A DNA stretch of 64,000 nt from positions 46,065,013-46,129,012 of the forward strand of contig OZ023213.1 of the NCBI GenBank assembly GCA_963995525.1. The letters run 5' to 3'. Of this stretch, positions 46,202-58,649 are shown in pieces. The stretch's first letter is position 1. Each line of letters opens with the position of its first letter. This DNA comes from Escarpia spicata (taxonomy: Eukaryota > Annelida > Polychaeta > Sabellida > Siboglinidae). A program made the translations under genes and the position numbers. The notes beneath the pieces were generated by a model. That model worked only from the letters and a program-made list of their open reading frames with translations. It did not search any database and was not told the origin of the DNA.

Positions 46202-47860
46202 TGTGCTTAGTACTACTAGCTCTCCAAGTTAATATGGCTGGGCAGTTGTAAGTCCAGGATTTTGGACAAGATTCTACAGCCATGCAATACGCTGCATATT
46301 AACAGTTTGTCATGTGAATGTCCACCGAGTGATTCCAGTTGTGTCGTGAGTTGCATCCATGATAGATTCTCCAGTGCCAAGGGGTGTACACTGGCTTCCA
46401 GATCAGTCAGTTAGCTTGACTGACTGGAAACCAATGTAGAATGCAGGTTGACATAAGAATGTAGTGACGCCTGACTAGCTCTACAATTGGTGATGGAACG
46501 GTGGGTGCCAGGTCTGGCAGTTATGGCATGAGTCTTCGGGCAACAACTTTCAACGCTGTGAGAGAGGTTCAGTGTTGAGCATTCTTCGGTGAACTACATC
46601 GGTTTGGATATCGATGACATCACTGTATGTTTTCGCTATCTTTGATGGTACTGCATACCAGCTTCCCGACTTTTTGCTGTACATCTGCATCTACCTATAC
46701 CGAAGAAAAAGTGACAATTAGCATGGCTCTGACATGTATGATATTTTTATACGTGACGACACATTTATCAAAAGTCAATAATACAAGGTATTTGTATTCA
46801 ATTCAACTATAACTTTTACCAGTGTCCTTGAAAAAATACGTGAATTATCCAGCATTGTTATAGTGTTAGGGTTTCATTGTCTTTGTGTTGCTGATAGTCA
46901 GTGGCAGCCAGCTGAGTTCGTGCAACATACACCAGGCACTTGTTATGTACAACACAAGTTTGTGATGAAGTAATGGTATTGAAAGCCTTTTTACATTTTT
47001 CTGCAACAGTATGTTGATACACTGGCAGCAGCATTTTACTTGTTTAAATTATGTATGAATCATGAGGACTGTTATATATTTTTCATGCCATGTATCATCT
47101 TTCTAAATTATTCTTTTTTATCACTATTTTATATTTTCACAAATAATTTACATTACATTTCACATGATAATTAAACAACACCTAAGTAAGGTTAGTTCTG
47201 ATATTGTGTACTATCCAGTCCTCAGGATTGCTCAAAACACCATCTTGACTTACGTGGGAAGCATTAAGCTGAAATTAATATGCGAAGACTATCCACCACT
47301 GTCTGTAGCAGGTACTCTTCATACAGCTGAGTAAACTGGAGCAATGTCGCATGTAGTGATTGTATATGTAATTCTCAGTCACATAGGGATGACCCTGTCT
47401 AGTCTAGTCACTATTTTAAGTTCAACTAAACATCTTTCTAAGTAATTTTTTCTCATTGGTTTACATTTTATGGGTATTAAATATTAAAAATTGTTGTTAA
47501 ATACACATAATTTTTTAGTCACTAATTTTGTGAGTTGTAAACATATAAGGTATGTATAAACTACAACTAGCATTTGATATCACATGTACTAACTAGTGTT
47601 GTTTTTTTGCAACAAAGAATCGTGATAAAAGTAATATTTTTTTTTTTTATATGTACCTGACATTTTTTCAACCTCTTCCTAATTTTTGTTTCTATTGTTG
47701 CTTTGCATATTATGTGCATGTGATGTGTATGTGATATTAAAAATTATTACATTATGCATATCAAGTGCAGTGATTGTACCTGTAGTTGTATTGTGCTTTT
47801 CATAATTTTGTAGTCAATCTTATCAAATAGTTTTAATAAAATGTTTGTACTTTAAATTGT
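46202..47860 (+). other. Probable 3' untranslated region with poly(A) signal
   Basis: No coding signal follows the stop. AATAAA at 47835-47840, followed by a T-rich stretch, is a plausible poly(A) site. A SINE family 1 copy (47190-47350) has inserted in this region. Confidence 0.4.
47190..47350 (-). mobile_element. SINE family 1, copy 5 (truncated)
   Basis: It matches the other copies in CCAGTCCTCAGGATTGCTCA, CACCACTGTCTGTAGCAGG and ACAGCTGAGTAAACTGGAGC. The tRNA head and part of the middle are missing. Confidence 0.75.
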
Positions 47861-47959
47861 CTTTACTTTAATTCACATGCATTTCTAACAACAATATGCA
47901 ATTTAACGAGGACACCCATTACTGCAAAATCCTCATGCAGACAAACAAAACATTCACAT

Positions 47960-48850
47960 ACAGGGGTGGATCCAGAAATTGAGCCTAGCCGAACCAAATA
48001 ATTTTGGCGCTACCGAGCCGCCATAACTATAACTTCAGCCGCTTGGCTGGAGTGGTGATATCGGAAGACAGGGGGGTGGGTGCTAATGAAACATACTTGC
48101 ACTGTATATACGAATTTATGTTTGCAACAGAAATATTCCAAATTAAATAAATAGACCATTAAGTTCATAAATTGAACTGCAAATTAAATGTAGAATGCAA
48201 TTGAAAGTTTCATAAAAGCCTTATCAACCAAAGATGGTGTAACTACCCTAAGATTGGTCAGAATAAAACATAATTGTTAAAACCGTTTTTTGCTGAGTCG
48301 GTGGCATAAGTCCGGGAACATCCCATCGCCGGCGTAAATGCCATAAAATAAGAACGTGTTGTATAAACACTTGCGAACACTGTACAATCAACAAAAATGG
48401 CTTGATCGAGGCACCAATCTTGAGGGTCAGAGGTCAGTCTTGCCCAAATTCGCGAACACAATATTATTATATGAAGTTTCCACTTCCAGATGCATGTCCA
48501 AGTAAGTGTTGCTAGTTTTGACTCCTTCGACTCGAAACCAAATTCAAAATAGTTCGCAGTTTGTTTATTAATTTCAACAAAACGAAGTAGCACAAGTGCA
48601 CCAATGAACTAGGGTATTATAGTGGATACTTGATAGCATTGCTTTTTTGGGAAATTAGTCAGAAAAGCAAGGAGCATAAAAATCGAACTGATATTGCAGC
48701 TTTAAGCTATATAGTTGTATTATCACCAGTTAGTCTGATATTAATTGCAATACAACAAACCCCCTCTTTGTTTCAAGTTTTAACTTTGTTTTATTTTAGT
48801 TTCAAATGAAATGCTCAGAGCTGCATTGCACAGTGGTTTGTAAGTTGACT
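47960..48850. other. Internal part of the 6.5-kb element, no gene recognised
   Basis: AGGGGTGGATCCAGAAATTG at 47963 resembles the end of a hAT-type MITE, but I found no partner end. A minus-strand open frame at 48593-48258 (111 codons) shows no known feature. Confidence 0.3.
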
Positions 48851-48852
48851 GC

Positions 48853-49367
48853 TTGGCACTTCGTTTCTTCCGTTCATCGACTATGAGTTCTTCTAAACTC
48901 CAACTTTGTTAAAACAGCTCATAACGTGGGTGAAAAATGCTCGATATAAGTAGTATGTACATTACGACAGCGCAAGGCCTGACCAAAGCAATTATATAAT
49001 TGCTTTGGCCTGACTTGCAAGGGATACTTCAGTATTTGCAAGTTGGTGTAGTTCGCTAGGGGGCAGCACAGCTTAGCTTACCTTAGGTCACTGAGTGCAA
49101 TTTGTGCCAGATAATCTTTTCGAGAACTTCTTTTCGAGAACTTCGTTTCGAGAAAATATTTAGGAGAACATTTTTTGGAGAAAATCTTTTGGAGAAATAT
49201 TTGACCAAACGCTATTCTAGTGAATTATTTGACAAAAATCTTGCACAATGACAGCGTAAAGGGATAATCGAAAGTCAGAATTCGACAATCTCGGCGTAAA
49301 TGGATAATTGAAAGTCAGAAATCAACAATGTAGCATTGTGGAATTATGGCCCTAATATCGTTTCATA
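48853..49367 (-). repeat. Right terminal inverted repeat of the 6.5-kb element
   Basis: Inverted match to 42884-43378, including the 26-bp palindrome (48983-49008) and the exon-like segment. It differs by scattered substitutions and some length differences in the TTCTCGAAAAG-type run. The coding-like segment here has TAA where the left arm has TAT. Confidence 0.85.
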
Positions 49368-49373
49368 CATTAG
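49368..49373 (+). repeat. Right copy of target-site duplication CATTAG
   Basis: Directly after the right inverted-repeat end (TTTCATA); identical to 42878-42883. Confidence 0.7.
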
Positions 49374-51960
49374 AACACAGCATAAAAGCTAGTTCAGTCA
49401 GTACTCTTACATAATACAGCTGTAGCATAGGTGCCACAGTTAGGTGGCATACTCGGGTGTCAAGTTGGTACACTCACTGTACCAGCTTAGTCATTGACTG
49501 AACATTGAGACTGCTCAAACAACTGTCTGAATCTTAGAGTAACTCTCTTTGATATTGGTTGGATGAACTTGTGTCACTGGTGGCTTAGATGTGGACTTTG
49601 ATCATCAATGCTAACCTTAACTGTTGCCAGCGGTTCAGTGACACTTGCCACTGTACTGCATACAATAATACACAATAAAACTAAGTTGATTGAAAATTCA
49701 TTTATATTTTGTCAATTAAATTATATTAATATCTTTCATGAAATTAAATTAAATTAATTTGTGTTTTGGGAGAACATTATTCAAATTAAGTTAATTGAGT
49801 TCATTGAATTAACAGATTAACAATTTAAATTGATCATCAGAACCACATCCAATATTTGTGCCTGTTTTTCAAGTGTCTATAACAAGAAGTTTACAAGTTA
49901 TATACCTAAAATATGCTGAATATGTGGACATATTGGTACAGATATTCCATTCAAAATTCAAGTATGATATGGATAAGGACGATGTGTATACAAGGCGCAT
50001 GGAAATGGAAAAAGAACAGACTTAGTTATTTCAGAAAATTATTCATGCAACCAGTATTTCAATGTTATAGTAAAATTTCCAAATTGCTATAAGGGATAGT
50101 GGCAGTAATCCTTTAGTTTGGTAGATATCTACTTAGACTTTCAGAATAAGTCAGTATATTTATAAACGGAAATACTATGTTAACTGGCCTAAGATAAGAT
50201 TGCTAAGTTTCATCATAGTGTACACTTCGACTGGTGCACTTGACCACGCACGGCACGGCTGGCGCTTGATAGGACTCGCCCCAAGCGTCGAAGGACGAAT
50301 CAATGCACAGCGTTGCACTTGCCGAAAGAATTACGCGTCATTATACACTGGAGGCAGACCGGTCTAGCGGCAGTGCGCTCAAGTCGTGCTCTCGGTGTAT
50401 TTTACATTGGGTTTCTTTACGTAATGTATACATTCTGTATTATGCATATATACATGATGTAAACGGAGAGGAGGACGTGAGCGCACATGGTGCGAACGAC
50501 GACGGGCCAAATATGTTGTTGACCCATCGAAACGTCAAGCCAACGGGGAGACGCTCGGCAACACCAGCTACAATGTCAATGCTGGAGCCTGGGTACATGG
50601 CAGGATCCACAGACTCATTTGCTCTCAGCAGTAGGTAGGTCTACTAATATTTACCACGGACATTTTCTGTTACGATATTGTTGACCTTGTTTGTATAGTG
50701 ACACGGTGGGGGAGGATATATTAATTGTTGTGGGGACGCACGATAGCACCAGCTGGTCCCGCGCGACGAGAATGTGCCAGCATATGTTTACGACAGGGAA
50801 TACCGTAGCTGCAAAGCCGTAGATGCATGCCTGTCGCAACCTTTGTTGGACAGTGAACCCGCCGTGCCTCTCGTAAATAGTGCACCTACTAAACACACAA
50901 AGCGCCCGGATGCCATTGACGCAAGATTTGTAATGGCATAATGCACACCGGCACCGCGGCTGTGGCTACACAGACTGCGAGTTTGTACACGCGTGCTGTG
51001 GGGCTGTGGATTAGGTCTAAATTAGGGATGTCAATAGACGGCGCCGCTAATTCAATCGGATGAGAATCCGTTAAGATTTTATTGACTTTAAAGCGAATCG
51101 TATCCGCACACGAATCGGATAGGAAATTCCCAATAGTTACGTCACTACAAATTAAGGTATTCCCCATTCCGCTTGGGTTTCCGTACGCGTTTCCGTACAT
51201 ATGGAATCGTAGCTTTACATGATGATCAGCACCATATCACGGGGTTTTTACGTTTACGGTGTAGCGCTTACATTTATCCGGTCGTTAAATTTTATCCGGG
51301 TAATGTTTATGTGCATATGTAAGGCATACTATTTGGCACCAGTAGATCACGTAGTGATAAATAATATCCAGTAGTTAAATATGTTTCGTTTGTTATCGTA
51401 ATTCGAGCGTTATAAGAGTACATAATTATAATTTGCTGTTTCAGATTTGTGACCAAGTATAAGAGTAAGTCACGTGATGTGTGCGTGGAGAGGAAACTGT
51501 TTTACGACAGAAATTGTTTATGTATGTGGGAAGCAAACATTTTTTTATTTATATATATATATGTAATTATATATATATATATATATATACACATATAAAC
51601 ATACATAACGCCCAGATTAATGAAAACACGACAGTCGTAGCTGGTGCTAAATACATTCCCCTAGATACGCGCATGCGCAGAAACGTCATCCGGATATTAT
51701 AACGGGTACCCATTTCCCCAAACAATTTTACGTGAGACCAACATCCCACACACTTTTGTTACATATAAGTTAAAGCTTAATATATTTATTACATCCTGAA
51801 TTGCATTGCTGGCAGTTTCTTGTAACGTTATGAAATAATATAATAAATGTTCTGTTTTAGCTGGATAATTTATACAGGTACACTGGTATAGTAGACCTGT
51901 ACTACAATTTATCGTCTTTAAATCATAATACATATACTCAGTATTCTTGCCACAGCGTAC
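49374..51960. other. Interval without confident gene
   Basis: An open frame at 50303-50638 (111 codons) has no recognised domain. GC-richer patches at 50240-50640 and 50700-51190 may be remnants of DNA transposons; the latter contains repeated GAATCSGAT-type motifs. An (AT)n microsatellite is at 51549-51590. Confidence 0.35.
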
Positions 51961-51966
51961 GATTCT

Positions 51967-52994
51967 ATTAATTTAAAATGTTATTGTTGAGCTTAGAACA
52001 AAAGGCATGGCATCACGATTGAAGCCATATTTGATGCGCCCTAAGCTAGTGGCAATCGGCGTGCGTATCGACAAAGCGGGATGCCTTTTCATAAATCGAC
52101 TTAGCCAATCACGACTCGCCATGCCAATTGTCTTGTTGAACAGATTCTCTATTCTCATCCTTTCTGCCACAGTGTATGCCAACCTACGTACATAAAACGT
52201 AGGCAGACCATACAGCTCTCTTTCCATGCGTTGAATGGTTGTCACGGTTGTCATGGTTAACATCTCATTCTCCAGTTCTCCAGTTTATCACTGAAGACTG
52301 GTCGTTTTCGTCCCAGATGGGATACTCCAGGTCGAGCTACGTCGCCCCGACAATGCCTCATCAGAGTTTGTGTCGGTATGCCATTATCTGCGACCGCCCC
52401 TCTAGTAGTTCTTCCACCTTTTACAGGCGCCATTGCATCTCATAGCTGCCGGTCAGAATAGGAAGCCATTGCTGTTTTGCGTTTGTATTTCCGAGCCATG
52501 TCTGTAAGTTACCAACGTTAACCGTGACATAATATTGTTATATCATGTTGTAATCATCAATACATAAGCCTGTATGTTACAGCGGCACTTTGTCCCACAT
52601 TGGAGGGGTGCACTTTGCCCCACATTCGTTGCATAATCAAAATCAAACAATTGACCTATATGGCATTATCGCCCGCAAGAACGCGTTGCGTCATTTATAC
52701 TTAAACTTATAGTACACGATAGCGTATTTTGATATAGCTATTTCACACAATTGGTTACTTAACGTACATAGCCGCTGAGTACGACCAAAACTGTTCAATT
52801 TGTTACAATAATATGGACGAAAAACGCATATTTGTATAACTTACTTCTAATTCTGTTTTCGCTGAAAATGATTGCCGCCAAAATGGTTTAGCAGCATGGT
52901 GCTTCCATTAATAGGTAGATGACACCACTGAAACGTATATCTTTTGAGTTAGGTGGAGGTGCGCTATGCCCCTTGGGGTGCTATTTGCCCCCTC
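51967..52994 (-). mobile_element. pogo-like transposon fragment P2 (5' part)
   Basis: The left limit is uncertain. The right end has TA (52995-52996) next to an end reading GAGGGGGCAAATAGCACC on the minus strand, followed by motifs close to GGTGCGCTATGCCCC, similar to the subterminal motifs of the complete element P1. The minus strand encodes the DNA-binding N-terminus of a pogo transposase. The catalytic part is absent. Confidence 0.7.
51973..52499 (-). pseudogene. pogo-type transposase N-terminus
   Basis: Starting at ATG 52499, MARKYKRKTAMASYSDRQL is followed by TGA and then a psq-type helix-turn-helix region (GAVADNGIPTQTL). At 52285-52270 an 8-bp tandem duplication of ACTGGAGA shifts the frame; beyond it (52263 down) the CENP-B-type domain continues with RRLAYTVAERMRIENLFNKT and MASRDWLSRFMKRHPALSIR. 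The sequence stops before the DDE nuclease. These domains normally bind the transposon ends. Confidence 0.8.
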
Positions 52995-53312
52995 TACACT
53001 ATTTGTCTTGTATGGCATCATCTCTCCATAAGGCAATTACAGATTTTATCACCACGACACCAAAGCACAAGGCAAGACATAGTGGAAACAACAATTGACC
53101 GAAATATTATACCAACGTGATATTTGTACAATCTTGTAGGGCTGCTGATCGGAGGTGAGAACCAGAATATCCTGGTTTGAGTCTCGGGTGACTTCGAATC
53201 CCCTAGTTATTGAGGTGAGAATGGTAATTGGATCGCCTGGCTTCATGTTGATAGATAGAAGAAATGTGAACTATGCAAGAAACTTGATATGAGTCACAGT
53301 TGGCATTATTGC

Positions 53313-56300
53313 ATATATATATATATAATACTTACTTGTGCCCATCGTCCCTCCTGGGGCATAGGCCGTCGACAACAGCTCTCCAGAGTCCTCTGTCCTG
53401 GGCTCTTGTTTCAAGCTGTCTCCAAGTGTGTCCTGTCTTCTTGGTGTCTGCATGGAGGTACCTTCGCCACGTGTTCTTTGGACGACCTCTTTTTCTCCTG
53501 CCTTGTGGGTTCCATGTCAGAGCCTGTCTGGTGATAGTTGATGCTGGTTTCCGGAGCGTGTGACCAATCCATTCCCATCGTCTTCTTCTTATTTCATCTT
53601 CGGCAGACAGTTGGTGTGTCCTCCTCCACAAGTCAATGGTGCTGATGGTGTCTGGCTAGCGGATCTGGAGGATTCTTCTTAGGCAGTTGTTGATGAAGGT
53701 CTGTACTTTCTTGGTGGTGGTGTTAGTTGTCCTCCATGTCTCTGCTCCATACAGTAGGACTGACTTCACGTTGGAGTTAAACAGTCGGATCTTCGTGTGT
53801 AATGACAACAATTTGGAGCTCCAGATGTTCTTGAGCTGTATAAATGCTCCTCTCACCTTGCTAATCCTTGCTCTAACATCCACGTCTGTGCCACCCTGCT
53901 TGTCGATGATGCTACCCAGGTATGTGAAGGCCTCTACCTCTTCAAGTGCACTCCCTTCCAGTGTGACTGGCTCAGTGCTGGCTGTATTAACCTTGAGGAC
54001 CGTTGTCTTTCCTTTATGTATGTTGAGACCCACTTGTGAGGAGATGGCTGCCAGTTCAGTGGTCTTCTCCTGCATCTGCTGGTGGCTGTGGGACAACAGT
54101 GCCAGATCGTCGGCAAAGTCCAAGTCCCCCAGTTGCGTCCACAGTGTCCACTGGATTCCATTTCTTCTCTGGGTTGTGCATGTCTTCAGTATCCAATCGA
54201 TGGCCAGGAGAAAGAGGAACGGGGACAGCAGGCAGCCTTGTCTAACTCCAGTCTTCACTTCGAAGCGGTTCGTTTGCTGTCCTCCATGGATTACTCTGCA
54301 GCCTGTTCCTTCATAGCTGTTCTTAATCAAGTTGACCAGTTTGGTTGGTATGCCATAATGTCGTAGTAGTTTTCACAGAGTCTCCCTGTCTACGCTGTCA
54401 AACGCCTTTTCGTAGTCAACGAAGTTGATGTAGAGCGAGGAGTTCCACTCCAAGGATTGCTCTACTAAGATGCGCAGTGTTGTGATCTGATCTACGCATG
54501 ATCTGTTCGGGCGGAATCCAGCTTGCTGATCTCTCAGCAGTGGGTCGACTGCATCTTTCATTCTCTCCAAGATGATTCTGTTGAACACTTTCCCTGGCAC
54601 TGACAGAAGTGTGATTCCTCTGTAGTTGGAACAGTTGCTGAGGTCTCCTTTCTTGGGGAGTTTTATGAGGTATCCCTCTCTCCAGTCTGGTGGCACCTCT
54701 TTTTTTTTCCAGATCTTTCCAAAGAGAGGGTACACTAGTTCCACAGAGATGTCTGTATCTGCCTTGAGTGCTTCTGCAGGAATCTCATCCGGTCCTGCTG
54801 CTTTGTTATTCTTCAGCTGTTTTATGACCCTCCTGATTTCTTCCTTGGTAGGCTTGTCACACTTGATGGGTAGGTCCGCTTCTGCTGGCTGTATGTCTGG
54901 GGGGTCCGGTGGGACAGGTCTGTTCAAAAGTTCTTCAAAATGTTCAGCCCATCTGTTGAGCTGTTTCTCAGTTCCTGTGATGATCTTTCCTTCCTTGTTT
55001 TTAACTGGTCGTTCCGGTTTGCTCTGCTTGCCTGATAGTTTCCTGGTGGTGTCGTACAGCTGTCTCATATTTCCGCTGCCTGCAGCTTGCTCTGCCTCTT
55101 CTGCCAGGCAGTCAATGTAGTTGCGCTTGTCTGTTTTTACACTCTTCTTTACTTCTCTGTTGGCTTCTGTCTGCTCTTCCTGTGCCTTTGCCTTTGCTGC
55201 TCTTCTTCGACTGTTGTTTACTGCTGATTTCTTCTCCTTCCGCACTTGGATCCTGCGCAAGGTTTCTGCTGTGATCCAATCTTTCTGTTGCTGTTTCTTC
55301 AGGCCAACCACTTCTTGGAAAGTTGATGTCAGTGTCTTTTTGGTGTTCTGCCACTGGCTGTTCAGGTCAGATTCTTCATCATGCAGCTCTTGTAGTACTT
55401 GGAATTTGTTAGCAAGGTTCAGCTTGTATTCCTCTCTTGTCTGTGGATCTTTCAGGAGGCCGACATTGTACTTTCGTCTCTTTGTTGCTGTCTCCATCCA
55501 ATTTTTCTTTAGCTTGAGCTCCAGTCTAGCAACCAGCAGATGATGGTCAGATGCAACGTCAGCTCCCCTCTTCACTCTTACATCTTGAAGTGACCTCCTG
55601 AATATCTTGCCTATGCAGTTGTGATCTATCTGGTTCTCTGTAATGTGGTCGGGTGACACCCATGTAGTCTTGTGTATCCTTTTGTGTGTGAAACTGCTGC
55701 CTCCGATGACCACCTTGTTCAGTGCACATGTGTCCGCAAATCTCTCTCCATTCTCGTTCATCTCTCCAACACCCTGGGTTCCCACCACTTCTTCATATCC
55801 GTTGTTGTCCATTCCAATCTTCGCGTTGAAATCTCCCATAAGGATGTTCACATCCTTTTCTCGGCACTTGTCCAAGATGCTTTGTAGGCTGCTGTAGAAC
55901 TGGTCTTTGGTTTCTTCATCACTATCGTTCATTGGTGCGTAGCACTGGATGACATTCATCTTGATTTTCTTTTTCTTTGTTCTGAAGGATGCTGTGATGA
56001 TTCTCGGTCCATGCGCTTCCCATCCTATCAACGCCCTCTGTGCCGATCTTGATAGCATGAGTGCTACACCTTCAGTGTGGGGGGAATCGTCTTCTTCATG
56101 TCCCGAGAAAAGTAACATCTCTCCTGTAGGTATTCTTCTCTGTCTTGACTGTGTCCATCTTGTCTCGCTGATTCCCAGCAGTGCAAGGTTGTAGTTTTTC
56201 ATTTCCGCTGCTACTTGTGCTGTCTTTCCTGTCTGGTACATGGTCCTCACGTTCCATGTTCCCATATTAATTTGCTTGGTCGAAAGAAGGGTGCTCGGCC

Positions 56301-56509
56301 TTGTGGCTTCCGTGGTCTCTCGGCTTTCACCACATGGCGTCATAGGTCCTCGAGATGAAGACCCTTCCTCTTCCAGGCACGTGTTCTCTGTAAATTCTGT
56401 TGTCGACGTTTCTGTAGCAAGTAGTTTTTTACGAGGTGGGGGTGCTAGCCCCACGCTCAACCCTCCTCCTTTCTCATCCGGGCTTGGGACCGGCCACGGC
56501 GGAGTTATT
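53313..56509 (-). mobile_element. RTE-type LINE, nearly complete
   Basis: One frame of more than 1000 codons runs from about 56500 to 53332. The 3' end is typical of RTE: the stop (TAA 53334-53332) is followed within a few bases by a (TA)n run (53313-53327). Another (TA)n run (56510-56526) abuts the 5' end, so the target-site duplication is likely a TA repeat. Only two stop codons break the frame. Confidence 0.85.
53332..56460 (-). pseudogene. RTE endonuclease/reverse transcriptase, two stops
   Basis: The first ATG is near residue 39 of the open segment; the frame is open further upstream (56460 is a TTG), so the true start is uncertain. In order: endonuclease (MGTWNVRTMYQTGKTA, LLGISETRW, GDFNAKIG, ASDHHLLVARL), a lysine-rich linker, reverse transcriptase (NYRGITLLSVPGKVFNRI, FVDYEKAFDSVD, GVRQGCLLSPFLFL, catalytic LDFADDLALL), then the C-terminal [14 protein letters not shown] and [10 protein letters not shown] blocks. 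The frame is interrupted by TGA at 54375-54373 and TAG at 53658-53656; in both places the family normally has tryptophan, so one G-to-A change explains each. The RTE enzyme nicks DNA and copies its RNA at the nick. Confidence 0.9.
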
Positions 56510-56529
56510 TATATATATATATATATAAT

Positions 56530-57160
56530 GTATGAAGTCATTTCATATTGTTGCGAGCCATGGTTCCTGCTGAAACAAACACGCGTGAATGCTGCGTCAT
56601 CAACGTGTATGACGCCGCATGTAGAGTCATGTCCACTGCAAATCGTCATTGTACTCTAGAAATATACTCGATCCGAAGAATCTATTAGCATGCTCTATTT
56701 TATCCGTCTGAACTAACTCGTACAGGAAACATGCGGCCATCGTGGAATTACATCACAGGATAGCCGCCAAATGGTAAAATAACATAAAATTCCTCGCCCT
56801 CGGATCAGAATCATAGTCCTAAACCGTTTAGCCGGCACACCTCGACAACGATCTGCTCGATTGCGACCGCGATCCATCTCCGAAGTAGGATTACATTTAT
56901 ATAGATGGCGGCCGTATGCCTTTTACACGGTACAAATTAAACGGATCGTAATCCGGATCGGAGAGTGTTACGCAAACGAGATATATTATAGACTGTTTAA
57001 AGCGATGCAGATAATTGGCTTGATAAATGAATATTTACTTTAATAATTTTCGTAGTGTTGTCACTGAGCCAATAGCGGCGACGAACACTCAATCCAGCAT
57101 CGACGAGAATACTGTAGTTAACGTAAATAATTGTTTTCAATTAAAAGCAGATGGAAATAA
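56530..57160. other. Interval without recognised gene
   Basis: No coding family recognised. Some GAT-CGG-rich motifs resemble 51050-51190, possibly ends of related DNA transposons. Confidence 0.3.
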
Positions 57161-57164
57161 TATA

Positions 57165-57663
57165 ACGTAGATCATGTACCGTGTCAGAAGAATACGATAT
57201 GTTTGTCATTTAGCAGTCGCTCCCTACGTGTCTGTACACTGCCCACACCCCACGACAACAGGGGTAGTGTAGTCGGTATTATCACAGTTATGGGGCGGAT
57301 TTATGGTCACATTAGCCAATCGATCTGTTCATATATATATATATACAGTGTAAATTACTAGGCGAGAGTGCATACATAGCCCGTGATTTCCCCTTCATTA
57401 TCGCACGGAAACGAGACAATTGCAAGCTAACAAATGCTGATATTTTGGCGAACGCTGCCATTATCAGTGGCAGGGTCGTCATAGAGAATGCATTCGGGAG
57501 GCTTAAATGCAGATTCCGTCGACTGAAAGAACTTCACTCGGTCAACTTGGAAATGACCATCCGAACTGTCATTGCTGCTTGTACGCTGCATAACATGGCA
57601 TCAGAATATGACTGTCTTGAACACCCTGATGGGTGTTCGGCAGAACATGATGACAACGAGTAG
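57165..57663 (+). mobile_element. Harbinger-like transposase fragment H1
   Basis: The frame from about 57370 to TAG at 57661-57663 reads ARDFPFIIARKRDNCK, ILANAAIISGRVVIENAFG and RLKCRFRRLKELHSVN, then AACTLHNM, the C-terminal DDE part of a PIF/Harbinger transposase with its conserved glutamate in VIENAFG. The stretch 57165-57330 is a duplicate of 59065-59250, and a (TA)n run (57331-57345) stands where the middle of the domain should be. Truncated and inactive. Confidence 0.8.
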
Positions 57664-58635
57664 CCATGCTGATATTCGGGCTCAGTAAGAACCCTCACGG
57701 CATCAAATATCGTTGTACACAAACGATCTAATTACTATACATAGGACGCAGAACGGACGGTGGTGCAATTTAAGTACAGGTCCAATATCGGTGTACTTCC
57801 CCTACACAGTTGCTTGACCAGATCGGTGCCTAGCCGACGTTTCTTCAAATTAAAATAGACTATCGACAAGTTTAATGTTCTGGTGTATTAGCAAACCACC
57901 AAGACACGTGGAATTGAAGTGTGTAGGACAATAATTCGTGTAAATCTAAAATACAAGAAAACGTGTAAGCATATCAAAATATGATTACTACATTTGCTAC
58001 AATGGTAACATAGGACCATTACACAAATAACATTAATTGCAATATTCCTTGCATAACATTGATATAAATAAATTACATGTAGATTATTTTAGATACCAAT
58101 AGTAAACTAGCACTTGTGGTATTTGTAACTAGACATCTAAACTGCAATACTCCCCAACGGACTTTGTAATAATAACACATGTTTATATTATTGTGGCTTT
58201 CCAAGTCGGCGCCACAAAATTACCTAATTTCCGTCTGACTTTGTTTCCCTCTTGACGCTATGCGTTTCTTTGCTGGAGGACAAGTAGTGTAATCGCTTAT
58301 GGGTGCCATTCCTTTCCATAATAAATACAATACAAATGTCATTGATGTGTTCACCTGAATATTAATACATTGACCGGACACAATTAAGTGTGCAACAAAA
58401 ATAGTCAGGCATCACCTAAATGGAACAATGTGATTTTATTTATTCAGAATTTTACTACTGCTGATTAGCAAATATTCATTGATTTGTTCTACATATATAT
58501 CCTTAATTATACTGTAGCTACTTAATACTATGATAGAACAGGTTTGGCACACATTGATATACATATTGATATAATTTTATTTCATAATCATACGTCTACA
58601 TTTTGACCTACAATTCCATCAGGCGTCCACTTTAG
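57664..58635. other. AT-rich interval, no gene recognised
   Basis: No coding or RNA feature was recognised. Confidence 0.35.
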
Positions 58636-58649
58636 TACCCTGTCATTGA

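Larger units (their letters stand above)
42884..49367. mobile_element. 6.5-kb element with about 500-bp inverted ends
   Basis: The left end reads TATGGAACGATATTAGGGCC and the minus strand of the right end TATGAAACGATATTAGGGCC; the match continues for about 495-515 bp with few differences. CATTAG flanks both ends. Terminal inverted repeats plus a 6-bp target duplication define a DNA transposon. Polintons and Dada elements make duplications of about this size, but I see none of their proteins and the ends do not start like Polinton ends. Inside are the exon-like sequences at 43320-46201, two SINEs and otherwise AT-rich DNA. No transposase was recognised, so it is probably non-autonomous. Confidence 0.7.

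Noticed and set aside
48258..48593. Minus-strand 111-codon ORF inside the 6.5-kb element
   Set aside because: No domain, no splice or start support; kept only as a note.
42884..49367. Polinton/Maverick assignment for the 6.5-kb element
   Set aside because: The 6-bp duplication and long inverted repeats would fit, but length, end sequence and lack of polymerase, integrase, ATPase or capsid genes do not support it.
51481..51702. ORF with IYIYICNYIYIYIY run
   Set aside because: Product of the AT microsatellite.
53687..56659. Plus-strand ORFs across the RTE element
   Set aside because: Serine/cysteine/leucine-rich antisense translations of the RTE frame.
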